Assembly (NCBI GenBank): GCA_034440575.1
Contig: JAOTOL010001241.1
Location: forward strand, 189,501 to 253,500
Direction: 5' to 3'
Length of the DNA stretch: 64,000 nucleotides
Source of the DNA: Imbricaverruca yamaguchii
Lineage: Eukaryota > Arthropoda > Thecostraca > Neoverrucidae
The translations under genes were made by a program, and so were the position numbers. How positions within the stretch are numbered: position 1 is the first letter of the stretch; the number at the start of each line of letters is the position of its first letter. Of the stretch, positions 21,601-29,583 are shown piece after piece. The notes under the pieces were generated by a model, which saw only the letters and a list, made by a program, of their open reading frames with translations, was not told the origin of the DNA and ran no database searches.

Positions 21601-24295
21601 TTTCAGTAATAAATATAAATCAAACAGTGCATTTGGTTTAGGGTGCCTTAGGCGCCGTTTGTTGTAGGTAGTCATCATCGTTAATGGAAACAATCTGAAG
21701 ACAAAATGCTCTGGTAAGCTCTTTTGATATCCTGAAAACGCAAATGGCATGCACTATATTGTACTTCTAAATAAAGAATAATCGTTGGTCTTCGGTAAAC
21801 ACTGATACTTACGCTTTCTGCATGATCCTACTATCCACGCCTGTTCCTGTTCACGCTACATGCCTAGTTACGTCGCGACGACACGAAAACTGACCCCCGC
21901 ATAAAAAAGGAAATTTCCACCCTTGCGCATACTCTGCTACATTAAGCGTTATAGCTCTACACTATGGCACTAGGAGTCATAGCTCGCATTCTGCCTAAGC
22001 TGACCTGAATTAATTGATCTGAAGTTTTAGCTCCGCTCCTTTCTGCGCATGACTGAAACCTTCGTGGCTTTGTACGTCTTGACCCACAGGCGATGCTTTG
22101 TTTTTGTCTGTACTTACGGTAATGTGCAGCCCTAGTTTCGTCGAATTGATTTGTGGTCATAAGTGAGGCTCTGTTTGAACTGATCTGAAGTCGCACATTT
22201 GCCTCTGTCTTAACTAACGTTGAGTGTCGGCTGCAGTCTGGTTTAAGTTATACTTCTGGTTCTCCCTGCACTAAGCTTGAATGTCAAATGTGGTACTGTT
22301 TGAACTGACTTGAAGGTTTAGCTCTGGTTCCGCCTGAACTGACCTGAAGCTTTGTTGTTGTCCACACTAGCCTGACGTTTTAGCTCTGGTTCCGCCTGAA
22401 CTGACCTGAAGCTTTGTTGTTGTCCACACTAGCCTGACGTTTTAGCTCTGGTTCCGCCTGAACTGACCTGAAGTCGTAGCTCTGGTCATTTCTGAGTTGG
22501 TTGTTCATCTCTAGAATTTCCGCGTTTCTCTCGTCGATGGCTTGCGGCCGGCCCATGGCCGCGCCGACCAGACAGAGGACGATCATCTGTACAAACGAGC
22601 ACTCCAGTGAGGTTCACATATCACCGACCAGACAGAGGACGATCATCTGTACAAACGAGCACTCCAGTGAGGTTCATATATCACCGACCAGACAGAGGAC
22701 GATCATCTGTACAAACGAGCACTCCAGTGAGGTTCACATATCACCGACCAGACAGAGGACGATCATCTGTACAAACGAGCACTCCAGTGAGGTTCACATA
22801 TCACCGACCAGACAGAGGACGATCATCTGTACAAACGAGCACTCCAGTGAGGTTCACATATCACCGACCAGACAGAGGACGATCATCTGTACAAACGAGC
22901 ACTCCAGTGAGGTTCACATATCACCGACCAGACAGAGGACGATCATCTGTACAAACGAGCACTCCAGTGAGGTTCACATATCACCGACCAGACAGAGGAC
23001 GATCATCTGTACAAACGACCACTCCAGTGAGGTCCACAAATAATCGACCAAACAGAGGACGATCATCTGTACAAACGAACACTCCTGTGAGGTTAAAAAA
23101 ATAACCGACCAATGTGCAGCGACAAACAGACTCGGAGAACACACCCAAATTCAGAAACTTAGAAGCTCAGGTACTAGACGACCCAGATGGCAGGTAGTCC
23201 ATTGCAAGGACAGCGGTGACGCTTGTTCGTTCAAACAGGGTGGCTTGAAAGGTGCTCACATGTTACAGGCACTCATAAAGCCTCCAAGGACAATCGTATC
23301 TGTTCAACGATCTTGAGGACCGTGAAGACTGATAAATCAGATACTCGTAGGTACGCATGACAATGTGAGGGTGCAGAGTTAGCTCGATAAAACTGAGTGG
23401 ACAACATGAGACTCACTGAGAGTCGCAAGGGATTCCGACGACCACAGCAATTTCATTTCGCCAGTCACACGTCACGCATCACGCGTCGCGCGTGACGTGT
23501 CGCGCGTCACGTGTCACGCGTCACACGTCACACGTCATGCGTCATGCGTCACACGTCACGCGTCACACGTCGTACGTCACGCGTCACACGTCACGCGTCA
23601 CACGTCACACGTCACGCGTCGCGCGTCACACGTCACACGTCACGCGTTACACGTCACACGTCACACGTCACACGTCACACGTCACACGTCACACGTCACA
23701 CGTCACACGTCACACGTCACACGTCACACGTCACGCGTCACACGTCACGTGTCACACGTCACGCGTCACACGTCACACGTCACACGTCACACGTCACGTG
23801 TCACGTGTCACACGCTACATGCCACACGCCACTCCGTTGTCAGTTGGATGTCGGGCGACATCTCGGCACGCAGGTGGTCGCTGGACATCCCTCTCCAGCT
23901 CCGCTCCACGCTAGTACACGGGAGCAGCTCATCGACGGCCCTCAGTTCTGCGGCGGCCAGACCAGCCAGCTATCGCCATCGTCTCGCCGTGCTACCGGCC
24001 GCGGGCTCCGCGCCTTCGTCCCTCGTCGAAATCTGTCTTATCTTGCACAGGCAAACATGTGCAATACCGCGCGGCATTTCGAGCACACTGGCACCAGGAA
24101 GCTCCACGTTAGTTGCCGGCTATCCACATGTTCAGTTTGGAAGGCACGCACGCGTACAGTGGTGAGTGGTGTCGACACCAGGCAGGACTCGAGACGACCC
24201 GGGGCCTGGGTGGACACAGTCGAACACACGGCCGCCGGCGACACACGACCACCCCTGCACTCCGACCGGCGGCGTCGGCCACTTACGAGCTGCAT
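18405..24295 (-). CDS. RR-1 type cuticle protein, three coding exons, about 115 aa
   Basis: Structural protein of the exoskeleton, secreted and chitin-binding through a Rebers-Riddiford (chitin_bind_4) domain. The three exons join in frame. Exon 1 (24295-24287) gives M-Q-L, ending at GTAAGT. Exon 2 (22586-22468) starts after TTTGTACAG and ends at AG|GTCAGT. Exon 3 (18624-18405) starts after CCGTCCACAG. Introns are phase 0 (about 1.7 kb) and phase 2 (about 3.84 kb). The signal peptide is MQLMIVLCLVGAAMGRPQA, with likely cleavage after the small residues before RPQA. A charged linker (IDERNAEILEMNNQL) precedes the domain: SYDF, TSNNIERDESGISYPG, then GSYEFSHPDGTVTYLTFLAD, ENGYQPESDAIP. This matches the RR-1 pattern G-x(7)-D/F-x-ADENG-Q. 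The exon-1 call is an inference from position, frame, donor and TATA box; exons 2 and 3 are strong. The gene is embedded in minisatellites on both sides and in both introns. No AATAAA was found in the ~450 bp after the stop. Confidence 0.88.
19588..19720. repeat. 35-39-bp tandem repeat, about 3.5 units
   Basis: Units contain AGCTACATCACTGA and GTGCAGTATTGGTCGGGTGT. The last unit is diverged. Confidence 0.85.
21072..21185. repeat. Degenerate hexamer repeat (CATCCG)n
   Basis: About 18 units of CATCCG/TATCCG/CATCCA. The complementary strand reads as an Asp/Ala/Val low-complexity ORF, which is an artefact. Confidence 0.85.
21990..22470. repeat. 62-bp repeat carrying the exon-2 donor site, plus decayed copies
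   Basis: Between 22321 and 22470 the unit beginning GCTCTGGTTCCGCCTGAACT recurs with exact 62-bp spacing (22321, 22383, 22445). On the gene's strand each unit contains CTTCAG|GTCAGTTCAGG, a copy of the exon-2 3' end and donor. Older diverged versions of the TGAACTGACCTGAAG word continue back to about 21990. Confidence 0.85.
22468..22586 (-). CDS. Cuticle protein exon 2 (signal peptide and linker)
   Basis: 119 bp encoding 39 residues, beginning MIVLCLVG and ending SYDF plus two bases of a Ser codon. The acceptor (GTACAG|ATG) and donor (AG|GTCAGT) are both consensus. Both splice sites are also copied in the tandem arrays that abut the exon on each side. Confidence 0.9.
22561..23100. repeat. 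60-bp minisatellite carrying the exon-2 acceptor site, 9 units
   Basis: Exactly 60-bp units, eight nearly identical and one decayed (23041-23100). On the gene's strand each unit reads TCACTGGAGTGCTCG, TTTGTACAG, then the first 22 bp of exon 2, then GGTGATATGTGA. The innermost unit is the real exon-2 start. All other copies run into TGA after ten codons, so they cannot extend the protein. Confidence 0.97.
23463..23825. repeat. 7-bp minisatellite (GTCACAC/GTCACGC)n
   Basis: About 50 heptamers of CGTCACA or CGTCACG, within intron 1 of the cuticle gene. It is the same motif as 16085-16390 in the opposite orientation. It reads as a THR/SER/HIS/VAL repeat in all three frames, which is an artefact. 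Confidence 0.95.
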
Positions 24296-24327
24296 TGTGG
24301 GCGCGTTTGGTGCGTGTTCTGTGTACT
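24287..24327 (-). CDS. Cuticle protein exon 1: short 5' UTR and codons M-Q-L
   Basis: ATG CAG CTC at 24295-24287 is followed by a consensus donor GTAAGT (24286-24281). A very short coding exon 1 ending inside the signal peptide is the usual arrangement in arthropod cuticle-protein genes. Transcription start is placed near the A at 24327 (CCCAGTAC context), giving a UTR of about 32 nt; this position is an estimate. Confidence 0.72.
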
Positions 24328-24344
24328 GGGAGGCGGGCGGAGTG

Positions 24345-24351
24345 CTTTATA
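24345..24351 (-). promoter_or_regulatory. TATA box of the cuticle-protein gene
   Basis: TATAAAG on the minus strand in GC-rich surroundings, about 24 bp upstream of the proposed start at 24327 and 50 bp upstream of the ATG. Strong TATA boxes are typical of cuticle-protein genes. Confidence 0.65.
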
Positions 24352-24675
24352 CGGGCCGCGAGCTGACCGGTGCACCGGCCTTGCATCGCCAGGCCGGCAG
24401 TTTCTGCAGCCGCCGTCCGGCCGTCGCGTTTTTGCGCCGTCTGAAGCGCGCGCGCGAGAGAGGATCACACTCGCGGCGGCGGCGCGGCAGACTGACGTAA
24501 CGCTGACGTGACGCTGACGTCATGTCGACACGTCACGTCGGCCGAATCGCAAACAGACGCAGCGCCGGCAAGAACGGCGCAGGTGCGCCGGTGGCTGCCG
24601 AAAACAGGAGGAGGAGGTGGTCGACTGGAATGGCCGCTGACGTGGCGCTTTGTGTGTACCGGAGTGCTCTGATAC

Positions 24676-25535
24676 TGAATTGTTGGTGGTACCTTGTCTC
24701 GCGGCTCCGATTGAACACTGGATTGTTGGTGGTACCTTGTCTCGCGACTACGGTCGGACACAGGATTGTTGGTGGTACCTTGTCTCGCGACTACGGTCGG
24801 ACACTGGATTGTTGGTGGTACCTTGTCTCGCGACTACGGTCGGACACTGGATTGTTGGTGGTACCTTGTCTCGCGGCTACGGTCGGACACTGGATTGTTG
24901 GTGGTACCTTGTCTCGCAGCTACGGTCGGACACTGGATTGTTGGTGGTACCTTGTCTCGCGGCTACGATTGGACACTGGATTGTTGGTGGTACCTTGTCT
25001 CGTGGCTACGGTCGGACACTGGATTGCTGGTGGTACCTTGTCTCGCGGCTCCGATTGGACACTGGATTGTTGGTGGTACCTTGTCTCGCAGCTACGGTCG
25101 GACACTGGATTGTTGGTGGTACCTTGTCTCGCGGCTCCGATTGGACACTGGATTGTTGGTGGTACCTTGTCTCGCAGCTACGGTCGGACACTGGATTGTT
25201 GGTGGTACCTTGTCTCGCGGCTCCGATTGGACACTGGATTGTTGGTGGTACCTTGTCTCGCGACAACGGTCGGACACAGGATTGTTGGTGGTACCTTGTC
25301 TCGCGGCTACTGTCGGACACTGGATTGTTGGTGGTACCTTGTCTCGCAGCTACGGTCGGACACTGGATTGTTGGTGGTACCTTGTCTCGCGACTACGGTC
25401 GGACACTGGATTGTTGGTGGTACCTTGTCTCGTGGCTACGGTCGGACACTGGATTGTTGGTGGTACCTTGTCTCGCGGCTACTGTCGGACACTGGATTGT
25501 TGGTGGTACCTTGTCTCGTGGCTACGGTAGGACAC
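24676..25535. repeat. 43-bp minisatellite, about 20 units
   Basis: The unit GGATTGTTGGTGGTACCTTG continues TCTCGCGGCTACGGTCGGAC ACT, with exact 43-bp spacing. Variants include CGGCTCCGATTGG and CGACTACGG. Each unit has one GGTACC palindrome. The array begins about 325 bp upstream of the cuticle-protein TATA box. All forward frames are open, giving 254-349-aa false ORFs. Confidence 0.97.
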
Positions 25536-26199
25536 CATTACGAATTCCTCGGGTGTTTTGACTACAATTAGAGGGTGGAGGTTGGAAGTATAATGGATAT
25601 TAGGACGGAAATCCTAGTCCATGTTGGGCGAAATAGATTCATCCAGATGTCGTTTGAGCCAATTTGCGTTAATTCAGTACGCGACAGATATTTTGTGTTC
25701 TCACTCTTCCCTCTCTTTTGTCGTTTGTCGTCCATCGTCTGTCGTCTCACTTTGCTTTGAAAGGATGCACGTAAAACCATTAATATTTCTCTGAATCGTT
25801 TTGCTGTCGCAGAGCCCATGGTGACATTTACATGTGCTCGGATTCAAAGCTGCCTTTCCCGAAACAAGTGAACGTATTTCCATGCTGGCCTTAAATGACG
25901 GTGACCAAGCTGCTATCTCGAGATGATAACACTGGTCTGCGTGATTTATAAGGTCAAGGGTGTCTCAGCTGTTTTTAGGTCAATTTTTCGTGCTGATTCC
26001 GAAAATGACATCCGTTTTGCTCGATTAGTTCGATTTTTAATGTTATTTCACTGATATGAACCAAAACATTGCTCTGACTGGTTTACTAGTGAATCCGACA
26101 GAAGCATAAATAAAGGTTTAAACTCCAAACAGATGGACCATAAGTGTATTCAGAGCGCATCCCAACAGTAGACACTACTGCGGAATAAATGGCCTTTTC
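25536..26199. other. No gene seen
   Basis: Short ORFs only. Nothing recognisable between the 43-bp array and the mobile-element pseudogene. Confidence 0.5.
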
Positions 26200-27277
26200 A
26201 GGGACTTCTGACTGTTGGGCAGATGGGACATCTCTCTTCAGGCACCAACAACAGTCGGCCAGAAAGTTCACATCCTACCAACCTTGGTGGCGTTCTTCCA
26301 TCACCCGTATGTCTTTGTGGAAGCGTTCTCCCTGCTCTTCACTGTAATCTCCACAGTTATCTGGGAAATGATCTAGATGGGACCTAAAGAAGTGCATTTT
26401 TACCGACATTCGAGCACCAAGTTGCTGAAAACTGTCCATCAACTCATCGACGACCTTCACGTATTCCGCACTTCTGTGATTACCCGGGAAGTTGGTGATG
26501 ATTGACTTCAAGGCCAGCCATGCAGAGAGCTCAGACTGTTCCAGACATTCTTAAAATCGAGTATCCTTCATGAGCTCCCTTATCTGAGGACCGTCGAATA
26601 CACCTGCCTTAGTTAGTTATTAAGGTTTTGGGCGCATCAACTGCAGTGGTTATACAGCGCCCATGAATACACCTGCCTTCAGCTTCTCTCTGCTCACATG
26701 AGGAAATGTCTGTCCCAAAAATCCAAGTCCTCGTCCTTCTTTATCCAGTGCTTTCACAAAATTCTTCATCAAACCGAGTTTGATATGGAGTGGTGGAAGT
26801 AGGATTTTCTGTGGTTCAACCAGGAGGCGTGACTGCACGTTGTGGGAACCAGGTTTAAGTGCATGCCTGGATGGCCAGCCGCGTTGTACATAATGCTGTT
26901 TGTCAGTCCGACTGTCCCAGAGGCATAGAAAGCATGGATATTTCGTGTAGCCGCCATGCAGCCCAAGGACGAGACCTACTACCTTGGGGTCGCCACAGAT
27001 AAGCCAACCATGCTCTTTGTAGTTCAAAGCAGACAACAAAAGTTCCATGCTGTTATGCGTTTCCCTCAGTTGCACGGAGTGTCCAACAGGAATCGACGCG
27101 AACTTATTGCCGTTGTTCAGAAGAACTGCCTTCAGGCTCCTACTCGAGGAGTCCATGAACAGCCTCCATTCTGCCGGGTTGTACTCTGTACCCATTGCTT
27201 CTACTAGGCCCGAGATGTTGTTGCAGTAGACTAGAGAATGTTCTTCGTCGAAGGTAAAGTATTGAGGGTAGTTTACT
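26200..27277 (-). pseudogene. Decayed ORF of an uncharacterised mobile-element-like protein
   Basis: On the minus strand a single frame runs from about 27277 (YFTFDEEHSLVYCNNISGLV) through EYNPAEWRLFMDSSSRSLKA, CGDPKVVGLVLGLHGGYTKY, PCFLCLWDSR, PLHIKLGLMKNFVKALDKEG, then LGARMSVKMHFFRSHLDHFP, EEQGERFHKDI and FLADCCW. From memory this order of motifs matches a widespread arthropod/cnidarian family of hypothetical proteins linked to transposons; biochemical function is unknown to me. Breaks are a TAA inside a 54-bp insertion (26611-26664), TAA at 26553-26551, and TAG at 26277-26275 (replacing a Lys-like codon before the LADCCW block). The N-terminus is missing or lies in another exon: a TTTTAG acceptor-like site sits just upstream. 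No TIRs were found around it. Confidence 0.7.
26611..26664 (-). mobile_element. 54-bp micro-retroposon with 15-bp target-site duplication
   Basis: The direct repeat GAATACACCTGCCTT occurs at 26596-26610 and 26665-26679. Removing the insert plus one repeat (69 bp) restores the reading frame of the surrounding pseudogene. On the minus strand the insert begins ATGGGCGCTGTATAACCA and ends in CCTTAATAACTAACT. It is homologous to the insert at 60230-60286. Confidence 0.85.
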
Positions 27278-27798
27278 AAAATTTACTTACATTTACTCAA
27301 ATCAAATGCCTTGTTATGATATGACGGGTTAATTACATGTAAACTGTATGCAACATTACAATGCGACAAGCTGGGAGAATTGGGACGCTTGTCCCAATAC
27401 TCCCATCATCACCATTTTCCATCAATCAGGTCCGTATATCGAGCACACACGAGAAAATAGCAAAAACACTTGTCAAATGTTGCAAAATTCCATATGTTAG
27501 TAATATATTCGTAATTGAACAAAATAATTGATGATACCATCCCAAGAAATGAGTTATTGACGCCCAGAAATAACAACCTTTTCCACTCACTGTTCACACA
27601 GCCACGTTGCGCGTCGAAGAGGAAGACGGCGGTGCGTGCCAACGCTGCCGCTTGTTAATGAGAAAATATTACATAATAAAAAGCAGCGTTGGACTTGTGC
27701 TTTAAAGGTAATTTTTTGTTCCTTTTCTCCCGCGTCCCAATTCTCACTTATCTCCGCCACTGATATATCATACTGCAGTATGCATACTGATACATCAG
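27278..27798. other. No gene seen; short palindrome
   Basis: A stem-loop GGGAGAATTGGGAC-GCTT-GTCCCAATACTCCC lies at about 27370-27403. The word GAGAATTGGGACGC recurs inverted near 27730-27745, possibly the ends of a small unidentified element. Confidence 0.45.
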
Positions 27799-27801
27799 TG
27801 T

Positions 27802-28269
27802 GTGCGACATTTAGACCGGGTATTTTGTAAAGGTAGGAGGGACAGGAGGTGCATCACCAGGCCTGGTGCCAAGGTGAAGGACCTGGTACCTGCGGTGGCA
27901 CAGGTCACCAGTGATCACCAGTTTAACACAGTCATAGTGCATGTAGGGGTAAATAACATAGGTCATACTAGGAGTGAGGAGCTTCTGCGGGAGTACAGGG
28001 CCCTTCTGGCCACCCTGAAGGGTACCAATAGAGTCATTGTAACAGCAATTTTGCCTAGGGCTAGAGCCTCCCCTGAGTGGAGCTCTAGGGCACTGGCAGC
28101 TAACGCCAGGGTAGGAAAGCTCTGCCATGAGCTAGGTTTTACATTTGTAGACGAGTGGAGCAGGTTTTATGCATCGTGGGACCTCTATCAGAGGGATGGC
28201 TTGCACTTTTCTGAGAAGGGGGTCCATGTGTTAGGCAAAGTATACGAGCATGTCCTTCAGGGAAACTAG
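27802..28269 (+). pseudogene. LINE ORF1 C-terminal part, SGNH-type esterase domain
   Basis: It contains IVHVGVNNIG (the GxN block of SGNH hydrolases) and RDGLHFSEKG (the Asp-x-x-His block). The GDS block lies in the missing 5' part and is seen in the other copy as VLGDSE. CR1-group ORF1 proteins carry such a domain; its role in retrotransposition is not settled. It is 5'-truncated. Confidence 0.8.
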
Positions 28270-28277
28270 GAAATGGG

Positions 28278-29583
28278 GTGGGGAGGGATGAAATTGCATT
28301 GCCAACTCAGGAATATTCCAATAGTGTCAGCCAAGGCAATAGAACGTCAAAGTCTGCAAATAGGGACAGCAGCAACTCAAGGGGACAGAGTTATAGTTCA
28401 TCTAGTGATAAAGGAACTCCTCAATATGAAAAAGACAAAGGTGGTTATGGAGCATTTGTTAAGTGTATGATGTTTAATGCTCAGAGTATCCGTTCCAAAT
28501 TTGATGAGTTCAAGTGCTATGTTGCTGAGGAGGAACCAGATTTTGTTTGCATTACAGAGGCATGAGTCAGTGAAGGGTATTTTGGAGATAACTTGCAGGA
28601 CCATGAGATCCAGGGATACAATATGTTTTCGCGCAATAGGGGTCCAGCAATGAAAGGGGTGGTGTAATGCTCTATATGAATAGGTTATTCAGTTCTCAAA
28701 AAGTAGCAGATGGGGATAAAAATGTGTCTGTGGAGTCCATTTGGCTTGATGTCACTGTGGGAAAAGGCAACAGCAATACTCTTAGGATAGGAGCTTTCTA
28801 CCGATCAGGAACCCTGCCACATTCTCAGCAACTGGAGCTTGACAAGGTGATTTGTGAGGAAATCAGTAGAAACTGTAGGAGGAAGTGCCTTATTCTCGGT
28901 GACTTTAATCTAAAAGGTTATGAAAAAGCTGGTGTTGGCTCCCCATCATGCAAAATGTTTAGGAAATGCCTTGAAGAGGACCTGTTCTTACACCAGTTTG
29001 TATCGGAACCCACCAGGCGTGGTTCATTCTTGGACCTTGTATTCTCGGATTTAAGTAACTTGGTTGAAGACGACTGTAGGCGAAACTCTGGGAAAAAGTG
29101 ACCATAACATAGTTAGATTCAAGGCACATGTAGGGGAAATTATCAAGGATAATTTGGTAAAGGTTCCAAATTTCAACAGAGCAGACTTTGACGGCATGAG
29201 AGCGGCTTTACGTGCCATCAGATGGGAAGAAGAATTTTCCAATTTAAATGCCTGTGAAATGTGGGAAAGGTTCAAATCCTACTTGAAGGAAACTCAGATT
29301 AGACATGTCCCCCAAAAGCAAAGACGCAAAAGAAGGGTAGGAAAGCCAGCATGGCTTACACCAGACGTGATAAAAGCAATTAAGGCTAAGAAAACTGCAT
29401 TCAGAGTTTTTAAAGAAGCCTCAAATGTCGTTAATCAAAAGGCGTATCGAAAAGCTAGAGACACTGTGAAGCAAAAAACCAGAGCAGCAAAGCGAGCAAA
29501 AGAACTGGATTTAGCTAGAAACTGTAATGGGGACAGTAAAAAGTTCTTTAGTTTCTACAAGCTGAGTAAAGTTTCTAGCATAA
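28278..29583 (+). pseudogene. LINE ORF2, apurinic-type endonuclease part
   Basis: A Ser/Asn-rich leader is followed by MFNAQSIRSKF, then CLILGDFNLKGY (the catalytic GDFN block), SFLDLVFSD and SDHNIVRF (the terminal SDH block; frame-shifted from the preceding part). Breaks are TGA 28563 in place of Trp, a deletion near 28656 and a shift near 29090. The reading is cut by the DNA transposon. Confidence 0.85.

Larger units (their letters stand above)
18625..22467 (-). other. Intron 2 of the cuticle-protein gene
   Basis: 3843 bp, GT...AG. It contains three tandem-repeat tracts (19588-19720, 21072-21185, 21990-22470). No coding content is supported. Confidence 0.8.

Noticed and set aside
22561..23100. 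CRISPR-like look of the regular 60-bp array
   Set aside because: There are no variable spacers; units are contiguous and nearly identical, the genome is eukaryotic and there are no cas genes.
24522..25571. Trp/Cys-rich ORFs of 254-349 aa
   Set aside because: Artefacts of the 43-bp array. The peptide is the same in three frames.
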